From positions 3,746,001 to 3,810,000 of the forward strand of contig NZ_CP095848.1 in the NCBI RefSeq assembly GCF_023101345.1: a stretch of DNA of 64,000 bases. Reading direction: 5' to 3'. The stretch's first letter is position 1. Every line of letters starts with the position of its first letter. This stretch comes from Hymenobacter sublimis. GTDB taxonomy: Bacteria > Bacteroidota > Bacteroidia > Cytophagales > Hymenobacteraceae. The position numbers and the translations under genes are program-made. The notes beneath the pieces were generated by a model. The model did not search any database. It was not told the origin of the DNA and saw only the letters and a program-made list of their open reading frames with translations. Positions 45,502 to 54,300 of the stretch are shown here, one piece after another.

Positions 45502-45515
45502 TACGCGGCGCGCGT

Positions 45516-46286
45516 TTAGTCGTATTGAGAGTCGCGGAGCTGCACGGGGGCAGCCTTCTTACGCAACCGCATGTTCAGCACCTCCACAATCAGGGAGAAG
45601 AACATGGCGAAGTAGATGTAGCCCTTCTCAATTTCCTTGTGGAAGGCTTCCATCACGAGCATGACCCCAATCATAATCAGGAAGGAAAGGGCCAGCATTT
45701 TGATGGTAGGGTTGCGGTTCACGAAGTCGGCCACAATACCGCTGAATACCAGCATCACGCCCATGGACAGGATAACGGCCAGAATCATAATCAGCACGTT
45801 ATCCACGAGGCCCACGGCCGTCAGAATCGAGTCGAAGCTGAACACAATGTCAATCAGAATAATCTGCAGGATGACGCTGCCCATGGAAGCGCCGCCCTTG
45901 GCGTTGTGGCCCTCTTCCTCCTCGCCCTGCAGCTTGGTGTGAATCTCGGTGGTACTCTTACCAATCAGGAACAAGCCCCCACCCAGCAGAATCAGGTCGC
46001 GGCCCGTTACGTTCCAGCCCTCCTGCATCCACGGCACGGGAATGCTAAAGAGCGGCGCTTTCAGGCCTACAATCCAGGAAATACTCAGCAGCAGCCCAAT
46101 CCGGAACAACAGGGCCAGCAGCAGCCCGATGGTGCGGCCGCGGCTGTGCTGCTCCTGCGGTAGGCGGTTGACGATGATGGAAATAAAGATGATGTTGTCA
46201 ATACCCAGCACAATTTCCATGAACGTGAGCGTCAGCAGGCTCACCCAGGTTTGGGGGTCAGAAAAAACGGAGAAGTCGAAGTGCAT
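45516..46286 (-). CDS. TerC family integral membrane protein
   Basis: 256 residues with about seven helices. The signature MEIVLGIDNIIFI near residue 23 and a second DxxFSxDSI-type motif (IVFSFDSILTAVGLV) carry the conserved Asp residues. Family members include tellurite resistance TerC and metal (manganese) exporters such as E. coli Alx and MntP-like proteins. Which metal, if any, is moved cannot be told here. A hydrophilic loop with EEEEG and an acidic-basic patch lies mid-protein. ATG 46286 is chosen; an upstream extension to 46382 has no typical features. It converges on the J-protein. Confidence 0.9.
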   Translation of the reverse strand: MHFDFSVFSDPQTWVSLLTLTFMEIVLGIDNIIFISIIVNRLPQEQHSRGRTIGLLLALLFRIGLLLSISWIVGLKAPLFSIPVPWMQEGWNVTGRDLILLGGGLFLIGKSTTEIHTKLQGEEEEGHNAKGGASMGSVILQIILIDIVFSFDSILTAVGLVDNVLIMILAVILSMGVMLVFSGIVADFVNRNPTIKMLALSFLIMIGVMLVMEAFHKEIEKGYIYFAMFFSLIVEVLNMRLRKKAAPVQLRDSQYD

Positions 46287-46407
46287 GGAAGCGGTAGTGA
46301 AATGATGGAGTAGCGCGCCAGGAGCAGTCAGGACGAGAAGGCCACGCCGGCTGTCAGCCCAGAAGCTGGCAGTAGTACGCAAAGGCCCCGGTTTCGTCCG
46401 CCGCGCC

Positions 46408-46899
46408 CTACGACTTCATATTGACGAACTGCAGGGGCTGGCCGATGTCGGTTCGGCGGAGAATGGCAATGGCAGCCTGCAATTCGTCGATTTTCTTGGC
46501 CGTGACGCGCACTTGGTCGTCCTGCATCTGGGCTTCTACCTTGGCCTTACCGTCCTTGATGGCTTTGATGATTTTGCGGCCCGCTTCCTTATCTACCCCG
46601 GCGCGCACCTTAATAACTTTCTTGATGAGGGCACCGTTGGCCTGCTCTTCAGCCGAAAAGTCGAGGGCCGTGCCATCAATGCCTTGCTTCACCACGCGGG
46701 TGAGCAAAATGTCCTCCAGGGCTTTCACGCGCATGGAGTTTTCGGAGGTTAGGGTAACGGTATTAGCTTTCTTATCTAGCTCAATACCACCTTTGGTATC
46801 ACGCAGGTCGTAGCGGGTCTGCAGTTCTTTTTTGGCCGTATTTACCGCATTTTCAAGCGTCTGCGGATCAACTTTGCTCACGATATCGAATGATGCCAT
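46408..46899 (-). CDS. YajQ family nucleotide-binding protein
   Basis: 163 residues, normal family length. Starts MASFDIVSKVDPQTLENAV, with LRDTKGGIELDKK-type and ALIKKVIKVRAGVDKEAGRKI motifs and ending DIGQPLQFVNMKS, all conserved. YajQ has two ferredoxin-like domains and binds RNA or, in Xanthomonas and Pseudomonas homologues, cyclic di-GMP to modulate transcription. Whether this protein binds c-di-GMP is inferred from family. A minus-strand -7 element lies 62 bases upstream of the ATG. Apparently a single-gene transcript. Confidence 0.94.
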   Translation of the reverse strand: MASFDIVSKVDPQTLENAVNTAKKELQTRYDLRDTKGGIELDKKANTVTLTSENSMRVKALEDILLTRVVKQGIDGTALDFSAEEQANGALIKKVIKVRAGVDKEAGRKIIKAIKDGKAKVEAQMQDDQVRVTAKKIDELQAAIAILRRTDIGQPLQFVNMKS

Positions 46900-46960
46900 G
46901 GGGAGAAGGAAGGTGAAAGGAGAAAGTCTGCGCTACGTAGGGCACCCACGCAGGTTGGCT

Positions 46961-46968
46961 CAAAGATA
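46961..46968 (-). promoter_or_regulatory. -7 element of yajQ
   Basis: TATCTTTG on the minus strand (CAAAGATA at 46961-46968), exact TAnnTTTG match. Its upstream flank is the degenerate octamer array at 46968-46999. Confidence 0.6.
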
Positions 46969-46999
46969 GTGAGGTAGGGAAATGGTAGAATGGTTGAGG
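46968..46999. repeat. Degenerate octamer array at the yajQ promoter
   Basis: Four 8-base units, AGTGAGGT, AGGGAAAT, GGTAGAAT, GGTTGAGG, resemble the RGTGARNT units found after sprA (compare ATAGTGAGATAGTGAAATGG with ATAGTGAGGTAGGGAAATGG). No inverted partner is seen. This copy lies upstream of a gene rather than after a stop codon. Confidence 0.5.
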
Positions 47000-47203
47000 T
47001 GGCCGGCGGCGGCAATCCTGGGCCTCCTACCCGCGCTTTCTGCCCCGTACTGGTCCGGGTACTGGCGGTTACTACTCGCCGTGCGGGCAATAGCAGTAGA
47101 GCGCGGCGAAAGAGGAACAGACAGGTATGGTCGGCAGGGATTTGCCTAAAGTACTCTACCTTTTGCGGGTATTCCAACCCGCCCGTTTCTGCTTTTTCCG
47201 GTT

Positions 47204-47653
47204 ATGAAACCCACTCCCGACCCTGCCGCCCTGCTCGCCATCTACAACCAAATAAACCACTATGGCCGCGCCAATGGCATGGAGCTAATGGTACAGGAGC
47301 CCGGCAACGTGCGCTACACCATGACCATCCGCGACGAGCACCTGTCTTCGCCCGGCACCTGCCACGGGGGCGTGCTGGCCGGCCTAATGGATGCCACGCT
47401 GGGCGCCGCCGCGCTTTCGTTGGCCTTTACCACCGCGGAGCTGGTTTCAACGGTGGAGTTTAAGATTAACTACCTCCACCCCGTTCATCTGCACGACCAG
47501 CTACTGGCCCACGGCCTAGTGGAACACCACGGCAAAACGTTGGTTGTAAGCAGTGCCTTTATCAGCTGTCCCGCCCGCAACAATCTGGTGGTAGCCCGGG
47601 GCATGGGCACCTTCAACCGCTACCCCGCCTCCAAGCGAGACCTTACGTGGTGA
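47204..47653 (+). CDS. PaaI/YdiI-type hotdog thioesterase
   Basis: 149 residues, single hotdog domain. The motif GTCHGGVLAGLMDATLGAAA holds the catalytic region of PaaI-like acyl-CoA thioesterases (HGGxxxxLxDxxxG, with Asp as general base), followed by STVEFKINYLHPV. The substrate acyl-CoA is not predictable. A promoter-like TACCTTTTG lies near 47157, with one extra base between its halves. The TGA stop codon lies within the first unit of the octamer array at 47649. It stands alone between minus-strand genes. Confidence 0.88.
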   Translation: MKPTPDPAALLAIYNQINHYGRANGMELMVQEPGNVRYTMTIRDEHLSSPGTCHGGVLAGLMDATLGAAALSLAFTTAELVSTVEFKINYLHPVHLHDQLLAHGLVEHHGKTLVVSSAFISCPARNNLVVARGMGTFNRYPASKRDLTW

Positions 47654-47898
47654 GATGGTGACTGAGTAACTGAGTGAATGAGTGAGTTTGCCGAGTACAT
47701 GCATCTGCCCCATGCCGTCCTAGCGAGGGCACCGACCCCATTCCTCTCATTTGCCTTAAAACCTAGAAACGTGACAAGCCCTTGACGCTACCATACATCA
47801 AGGGCTTGTCACATTTTAGAGGGGTAGCATTCCGGCCAGGACGGATGGCGGCGTTGTGCCTTGCCTCCTCGCTATAATAATTCACTCACCACCTCACC
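47649..47898. repeat. Octamer arrays in inverted orientation between thioesterase and NYN gene
   Basis: Left array: GGTGAGAT, GGTGACTG, AGTAACTG, AGTGAATG, AGTGAGTT (47649-47688); the first unit contains the thioesterase stop TGA. The right array at 47883-47898 reads on the minus strand GGTGAGGT, GGTGAGTG. The interval holds the separate perfect hairpin at 47771-47812. Unit consensus matches those at 25453 and 33540. Confidence 0.8.
47771..47812. terminator. Perfect 15-bp hairpin inside the octamer interval
   Basis: GTGACAAGCCCTTGA (47771-47785) and TCAAGGGCTTGTCAC (47798-47812), loop 12 bases, followed by ATTTTAG. Likely ends the thioesterase transcript. Confidence 0.65.
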
Positions 47899-47900
47899 AC

Positions 47901-47950
47901 TAAAAAGAAGCCGCCGGGCGGCCTGTCTCACGCAGGCTGCCCGGCGGCTT
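47901..47950 (-). terminator. Terminator of the NYN/cold-shock gene
   Basis: AAGCCGCCGGGC (47908-47919) pairs with GCCCGGCGGCTT (47939-47950) and inner bases extend the stem. On the minus strand it is followed by CTTTTTA. Confidence 0.9.
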
Positions 47951-47976
47951 GGGAGCTACCGAACCGAGGCTAGTTA

Positions 47977-48975
47977 TTACAGGCGTTCGGGAGAGCCGGC
48001 CGACTCGTGCTCGTGCTCGTCGTACTCGTCGCCTTCTTCCATTTCGGGGGCTTCTACTTTGCGCACGTTACGGGCACAGTCTTCGTCGCGGTGGTTGCGG
48101 CCCACCGTGAACTCCACCCAGTCGCCTTCGTGCAGCTCGTTGAAGTCACCCTCGGCCATGTCGGCGTAGCTGAAGAACAGGTTGTTCGGGGGCATTACCA
48201 CGAAACCAAAACCATTCTTGAGGTTTTTGATGGTGCTGATACCCACCGTGCCTACCGGACCCGCGGCCGTGGGGCCGGTGGGGCGTACGGGCTTGGGCGC
48301 AGGGAAGGCTACTGGCTCAGGCGTGTTCACGAACATCGACTCAATTAGCTCGTCGCCCGTGCTCAGGCCCTGGTCAATGACTTCGTGCATTTGCACGGGG
48401 TAGGTAGCCTGCTCCAGCAGTTGCTGCGAGGCGCGGGTTACGCGGTTTTCGCCCTTGAAGTCGGTGTATTTGAAGTCCCAGTTCAGGAGCATCACGCGGG
48501 TACCCACGGTGTTGAGCTTCTTGATCAGGGGGGCGTAGTCAGAGTCGCCGGCAATGAGCACGACTACGTCGAAGCTCTTGTGGATAGCCAACTCCAAGGC
48601 TTCCAGGGACAACCACACGTCAATGCCCTTCTCTTGCAAACGGCCATCGCGCGTTTTCAGGGGCATGTAGTGGGTCTGAATGCCCATGTTCATCAGGATA
48701 TCGTCGAGGAGCCGGTCGTGGAACAGCCGGTCTTTGTCGCGAGCTTCCGTGGCGGAGAGGCGGCCGCGGAAGAAGTGAGAGTCAATTATCTGGCTCAGAC
48801 GTACGTCTACGTCTTCTTCTTCAGCAACCTGATGACGAATAAATTCATGGAGGCCTTCCAAGCTAATACGGGCCTTACGGTCATGCTGGAAGTAGTAGTA
48901 ATCACTGATTTTCAGGAAATAATTGCCGTCATAGAAGACGCCGATCCTAATTAAAGGGCTATTCATCTGGTTCAT
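47977..48975 (-). CDS. NYN (LabA-like PIN) domain protein with C-terminal cold-shock domain
   Basis: About 332 residues. Residues of about 8-190 are a NYN domain, a PIN-like RNase fold: RIGVFYDGNYFL with the first acidic residue, VDVWLSLEALELAIHKSFDV, then VVLIAGDSDYAPLI with the acidic pair, and VMLLNWDF. A Pro-rich linker precedes a cold-shock-like OB domain at about 265-325 (IKNLKNGFGFVVMPPNNLFF, WVEFTVGR). The C-terminus is acidic. The pairing of a putative RNase with an RNA-binding domain suggests RNA turnover; no substrate is known. Start ATG 48975 or 48966; further upstream codons are rejected because the -7 element is at 49064-49071. Confidence 0.88.
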   Translation of the reverse strand: MNQMNSPLIRIGVFYDGNYFLKISDYYYFQHDRKARISLEGLHEFIRHQVAEEEDVDVRLSQIIDSHFFRGRLSATEARDKDRLFHDRLLDDILMNMGIQTHYMPLKTRDGRLQEKGIDVWLSLEALELAIHKSFDVVVLIAGDSDYAPLIKKLNTVGTRVMLLNWDFKYTDFKGENRVTRASQQLLEQATYPVQMHEVIDQGLSTGDELIESMFVNTPEPVAFPAPKPVRPTGPTAAGPVGTVGISTIKNLKNGFGFVVMPPNNLFFSYADMAEGDFNELHEGDWVEFTVGRNHRDEDCARNVRKVEAPEMEEGDEYDEHEHESAGSPERL

Positions 48976-49592
48976 ACAAGAAACGGGTTGAGCGCAAAAA
49001 GGTGTGTGTGAGTAAGAGCGGGTAAGTTGGTTCGGGTGGGCGCGTGGCGTACACATGCCCGATCAAAGATACAAGTTGTAGACCTTACAGTAATGCAGTA
49101 AACCATAGGCTAGGCGGTTTTAGCGAATGAGCACGTGCGAGTTAGCTGGTAAAGAATATGCGTCAGTTCTCTCAGCACGCTAGATAATAACTGCCCACAT
49201 GAGACCTTCATGAAGAGGATAACGGCCTCCACACGGGTGATATTCTACCCGTATCACGTCGGAATATAGCAGGCGGGTTCCTCTACAATATTAAAGCATA
49301 TATATGTATTATGCGAATCCGATAAGTGCAAATTAAACGCTTCTGCTACAAACTTAATACGCTGAGCTTTGCGGCGGAGAACGGGTTTTAGCGCAAAATC
49401 GTCATTCCTAAATCCTACAAATAGAACCGCGGATACGTAGTAATCAAATATACAATTCCGGTCCGCGTACTAGCAGCCAATTCGCCTGACTGCCCTGTTT
49501 TATAGCCCAAGTGCCAGTAACATCAGACTAATAGCGCCGGGTTCCGCCGGCAGAGGCCCGGCAAGCTTGCCTTGCCTAGCAACCCGCCCGCA
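48976..49592. other. Large gene-poor, AT-richer gap
   Basis: 617 bases between the start of the NYN gene and the end of the YdjM-like gene, both on the minus strand. It contains the NYN promoter (49064-49071). The stretch of about 49080-49460 is AT-richer than average with no coding pattern. A small pairing CGGGT-GATATTCT-ACCCG occurs near 49226-49243. I could not support a gene, and a small RNA is possible. Confidence 0.4.
49064..49071 (-). promoter_or_regulatory. -7 element of the NYN gene
   Basis: TATCTTTG on the minus strand (CAAAGATA at 49064-49071), exact consensus, 88 bases upstream of the ATG at 48975. No -33 TTG at the usual spacing. Confidence 0.55.
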
Positions 49593-50333
49593 CTAGAACC
49601 CCAGCCGGCCTACTACCAACCCCAGCACCAGCAGCCCATAGCCCGCACAGATTGCCAGCTCCAACAGGTTACCGCTTTTGGAGCCCGTCCGAATCAGGGG
49701 AATTTTCAGGGAGAAGTCAGTCAGGGGCATGAGCCACTTCACGCCGGCTTTCGTGAGGGTATCGGCCAGCAGGTGGGAGGCGTAGCCCGCGCCAGCAAAC
49801 AGCGCCACGCCGTGCCAGCCCAGGCCCTTATCGGCCAGGTGGCCAATGTAGGTCCATAGGCCAGTGGCCCAAAGCGTGTGCGTCCAGGAGCGGTGGGAGG
49901 TGAAGGGGGCTACTGACACAAACAAACCCAGCATGCTCAGCCAGATGTAGCCGGTGTAAAGCCCCGCCACCAGCGTGCAAAGCCCGGTAAAGAGCAGGGC
50001 CAGCTTGCGGGTAGAGTCGCCCTGCATGGCCGCCCCAATCAGACCAAATGCCAGGGCAATGGTAAAGCCCAGGCGACGGTCGGGGCCGAGGGGTAGCTGG
50101 AAGTGGGTGTAGAGCGCCAGTCCGGCCGCTACGGCCACAAAGGCCCACCGCACGTAGGCTTGCGCAAACCCCAGGCGCTTGCTTAGGCGGGAGCCGGGGT
50201 GGTCGAGGTCGGGGGCTAGGGAGGAAAAACCGGCCAGGGCAATGCCGGCGGGTGAAAACGGAATACCCGGTACGAGGCCCGCAACAGCCACGCCGGTAAT
50301 CAGGCCAATGGCCAAGTGAGAAGAACCGCGCAC
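49593..50333 (-). CDS. YdjM-like (DUF457) metal-dependent membrane hydrolase
   Basis: 246 residues, multiple helices. Motifs: HLAIGLITG near the start, LAPDLDHPGSRLSKRLG (conserved Asp-x-Asp-His), HRSWTHTLWATGLW and GYASHLLADTLTKAGVKWL. The His/Asp residues are those of the YdjM/LexA-regulated inner membrane hydrolase family, thought to bind metal. Biological substrate unknown. Start is GTG 50333 (MRGSSHLAIG). No gene follows closely. Confidence 0.87.
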   Translation of the reverse strand: MRGSSHLAIGLITGVAVAGLVPGIPFSPAGIALAGFSSLAPDLDHPGSRLSKRLGFAQAYVRWAFVAVAAGLALYTHFQLPLGPDRRLGFTIALAFGLIGAAMQGDSTRKLALLFTGLCTLVAGLYTGYIWLSMLGLFVSVAPFTSHRSWTHTLWATGLWTYIGHLADKGLGWHGVALFAGAGYASHLLADTLTKAGVKWLMPLTDFSLKIPLIRTGSKSGNLLELAICAGYGLLVLGLVVGRLGF

Positions 50334-50840
50334 TAAAAAAGTATCATAGAGAATAAGCCGTAAAGATACCGCCCAGACGAGCCGCTTTACTACAAGCCGC
50401 AGCAGGTTTTTGCGCGTACCACCGGCCCGTAGTAGGTAGCAGGCTGGCAGCCGGGTTCGGCACTTAAACCAAGTCCCGGATAATTGCTGCCGCGTTTATG
50501 TGCCGCTTACTACCGCTGTAGTAGCTTGAGCATTTTAGGAGGTAGCTCCTGCGGCAGCTATCAGCTTACTTTTTGCTTGTACATTCTTATTCTGCATCAC
50601 CGATACGTCAGGTTCCTCGTACCTGTCTTCTCCCTGAACCCAGCGCAGAACCTTATCACGAACGAGCAGCAGCAGGTATCTCAACCTTTTGTTCATGCAT
50701 GAAATGGTCCTGCGCAGGGTTCAGGAGGGCCAGTGAGGAAAGTAGGTGCAGATAAGCACATGGAGCAGTGGTGCTCCAGCCTACTCAGTCTAGATGCTTT
50801 ATAAAGACAACCGCTAAGAAACTGCCCAAAGTGCCAGCTG
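50334..50840. other. Gap with a 19-bp inverted repeat
   Basis: 507 bases without a convincing ORF. CTGAACCCAGCGCAGAACC (50634-50652) and GGTCCTGCGCAGGGTTCAG (50706-50724) pair with two mismatches over 19 bases. The loop includes a perfect 12-base palindrome TTCATGCATGAA (about 50692-50703). It could be a relic of a small mobile repeat or an RNA fold. Confidence 0.5.
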
Positions 50841-51053
50841 CTACCAGCCGCCGGAGCTGCCGTGCAAGCCGCCTTGAGCATCGCGCACTTGGTTTTCCAA
50901 CAGGGCCAGGCCACGGTGGAAGGCATCGGTTACTTGCTGCTTCTCATGCTCGGGAAGGGGGCCCTGCTCCTGTACCTGCTGACGCACCTGCCGCAGATGA
51001 TTCAGAATATCGTCCCACTCGTCGCTTCCCTGCTCCTTCTGCTTGTCCACCAT
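50841..51053 (-). CDS. Small acidic-helical protein, 70 aa
   Basis: MVDKQKEQGSDEWDDILNHL and a second Gln/Glu-rich helix (QQVTDAFHRGLALLENQV), with a Gly-rich tail. Probably two helices, soluble. An in-frame extension upstream to 51215 is basic and unlike the rest, so ATG 51053 is preferred. The composition is like small Bacteroidota proteins of unknown function. A TATCTTCC element upstream resembles a -7 box. Moderately sure that it is a gene; function unknown. Confidence 0.6.
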   Translation of the reverse strand: MVDKQKEQGSDEWDDILNHLRQVRQQVQEQGPLPEHEKQQVTDAFHRGLALLENQVRDAQGGLHGSSGGW

Positions 51054-51347
51054 TGCCTTATGCCCGCTGGGGCGACTTCTGCGCGTGAACTGGGAAGATA
51101 CGAGGCTGGCGAAGAAAAGTGGCGGAAACTTTCGGAGGCCAGCCGGGGTATTCAGTAGCGTGCATTTTTGTTGGAAGACTAGCCCTGAGCTTCGGCCCTG
51201 CACAAACTGAAGCACTGGTGCCTACCTTTCGGCTGGCAGAAACACGCCCTGCGCACCCGCCGTGCGTGCTTTGCCCCACACGTGCCCGACCGGAGTTACC
51301 TTCGGCCGGGCTTCTCCCTTTGCTTCCTCCCCTAGCCGCTACCCGTT
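51054..51347. other. Intergenic region between the small gene and mfd
   Basis: Two near -7 elements face mfd: TACCTTTC at 51223-51230 and TACCTTCG at 51297-51304. No other structure is supported. Confidence 0.4.
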
Positions 51348-54300
51348 TTGAAGGTCACCGATTTTCTCAAGCTCTACTCCCTGGACCCGACCACGCTGAC
51401 GGTGGGGGCCCGCCTGAACCCGGCCACGCGCAACTCGCTGAAACCGGCGACTGACAAGTCCGAGACGCCCGCGCGCCTGCACCTGAAGGGCCTGATAGGA
51501 AGCCAGGATGCCGTGCTGGCCGCCGCCCTGCACCAGGAGTTCCCGGATCAGCACCACCTGTTCATCCTGCACGACCGGGACGAGGCCGCCTATTTCCTGG
51601 CCGACTTGCAGCACCTGGTGCCGGAGGAGGAGCCCCTGCTGTTTCCGAGTTCCTACAAGCGGCCCTACTCCTTCGACGAGACGGAAAACGCCAACGTGCT
51701 CATGCGGGCCGAGGTGCTCAACAAGCTCAACTCCCACCGTGGGCCCAAAACCACCGCCGAGCAGGACGCTGAAAATGCCGCCGACGCGGCCGAAGCTACC
51801 GAAGATGGCACCACCAAACCCAAGGGCAAGCGTGCCAAAGCCAGCGCCAAAGAAACCGCCGGGGCCCTCATCGTTACCTACCCCGAGGCCCTGTTTGAGA
51901 AGGTTATCAACAAGAAAAGCCTGGTAGCGAATACCTTCCTGGTAAAAGTAGGCGACAAGCTGGACGTGAACTTTATCAGCGACATGCTGGCCGAGTACGA
52001 CTTTGAGCGCTCGGACTTTGTGTACGAGGCCGGGCAGTTTGCCGTGCGTGGCGGCATCGTGGACATCTTTTCCTACGCCAACGAGCTACCCTACCGCATT
52101 GAACTGTTTGGGGACGAGGTGGAAACCATCCGGACGTTTAACCCGGAAAGCCAGCTCTCGGTGGAGAAGCGCCAGCAGGTGAGCATTATCCCAAACGTGC
52201 AAACCAAGCTGCTCCAGGAAACGCGGGAGTCGTTTCTGGACTTTATTCCGCGCAGCACTGCCATTTGGGCTAAGGACGTGCGCCAGACCCTGGACGTGGT
52301 AGAGGAGTATTTCGACAAGGCCGAGCAGGGCTTCAAGGAGCTACTGGCGGCGTCGGGCGGCACCCAGGTAGTCAGCAAGCCGGAAGATTTGTTTGAGTCG
52401 GGCAAGACGTTCCGCAAGCTGCTGGAGGGCTTTCCGGTAGTGGAGTTCGGCAAGCGTTTTCACTTCAAGGCCGGGGCCGAAGAGTTCAGCTTCAGCGCCA
52501 AGCCTCAGCCCAGCTTCAACAAGGACTTCAACCGCCTGGTAAAAAACCTGCACGACAACCAGCAGAAGGGCTATACCAACATCATTGCCGCCGAACAGGT
52601 GCGCCAGGCCGACCGCCTGCGTACCATCTTCGACGAGCTGGACAACAACGTGCAGTTTCAGCACTTGCTGCTGGGCCTGCGCGAAGGCTACATTGACGAA
52701 ACGTTGAAACTGGTGGTGTACACTGACCACCAACTGTTTGAGCGCTTCTACCGGGCCCAAGAAACCCGCAAGTTCTCCAAGAAAAAGGCCCTGACCCTAA
52801 AGGAGCTGCGCACCCTGGTACCCGGCGACTACGTGGTGCACCAAGACTACGGCATTGCCCGCTTTGCCGGCCTGACCCAGGTAGAAATCAACGACCGGGT
52901 GCAGGAGGCTATCCGGCTGGTGTACCGCGACGACGACGTGCTGACCGTCAGCATTCACGCCCTACACAAGATTGCCAAGTACTCGGGGGCCGAGGGCAAC
53001 CCGCCTACCATGAGTAAGCTGGGCTCGCCGGAGTGGGAAAACAAAAAGAAGTCGGTCAAGAAGAAGGTCAAGGACATTGCGGCTGAGCTAATTCGGCTGT
53101 ATGCCAAGCGCAAAACCGCGCCCGGCCACGCCTTCGCCATGGACTCCTTTATGCAAGCCGAACTGGAATCGAGCTTCATCTACGAGGATACCCCCGACCA
53201 AGCCAAGGCTACCGAAGACGTGAAGCGCGACATGGAAGTGCCCCATCCCATGGACCGCCTAGTGTGCGGCGACGTAGGCTTCGGCAAGACGGAAGTAGCC
53301 ATTCGGGCCGCCTTCAAGGCCGTGGCCGATGGCAAGCAGGTGGCTATTCTGGTGCCCACTACCATCCTGGCCATGCAGCACTACAAAACGTTCCGGGAGC
53401 GGCTGGGCAACCTGCCCGTGACGGTGGAGTACGTGAACCGCTTCAAGAGCACCAAGCAAATCAAGGAGACCCTGGCCCGGGTAGCGGAGGGAAAAACCGA
53501 CATTCTTATCGGCACGCACCGCCTCACCAACAAGGACGTGAAGTTCAAGGACCTGGGCCTGCTGGTAATTGACGAGGAGCAGAAGTTCGGGGTGAAAACC
53601 AAGGACAAGCTCAAGGAGCTGAAGGTGAACGTGGACACACTGACCCTCTCGGCCACGCCCATTCCGCGCACCCTGCACTTCTCGCTCATGGGCGCCCGCG
53701 ACCTGTCGGTTATTGCTACCCCCCCACCCAATCGGCAACCCGTACAAACGGAATTGCACGTCTTCGACGAGACGCTGGTGCGCGACGCCATTGCCCGCGA
53801 GCTGAAGCGGGGCGGGCAGGTGTTTTATGTGCACAACCGCATCAAGGACATTGAGGAGCAAGCCAGCATGATTCTGCGCCTAGTGCCCGACGCCCGCGTA
53901 ACCTACGTGCACGGCCAGATGGAGGGCGACCTGCTGGAAAAGCGCATGATGAAATTCGTGGATGGCGACTTCGACGTGCTGGTGAGTACTACCCTCATTG
54001 AGTCGGGCCTGGACATTGCCAACGCCAACACCATCATCATCAACCGCGCCCACATGCACGGCCTCAGTGACCTGCACCAGATGCGGGGCCGGGTGGGCCG
54101 CTCCAATAAAAAGGCCTACTGCTACCTGCTCACGCCCCCGGTGGCGGGCCTGCCGAGCGACGCCCGTAAGCGCCTGAGTACCCTGGAGGAATTCTCCGAC
54201 CTGGGGGCGGGCTTCAACGTGGCTATGCGCGACCTGGACATTCGGGGGGCGGGCAACCTGCTGGGCGGCGAGCAGTCGGGCTTTATCAACGACCTGGGCT

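Noticed and set aside
49072..49592. Search for a tRNA, rRNA or known riboswitch in the gap
   Set aside because: No cloverleaf or conserved motif could be recognised by eye.
50484..50755. Short plus-strand ORFs in the YdjM-downstream gap
   Set aside because: No conserved motif or family-like start; they run through the inverted repeat.
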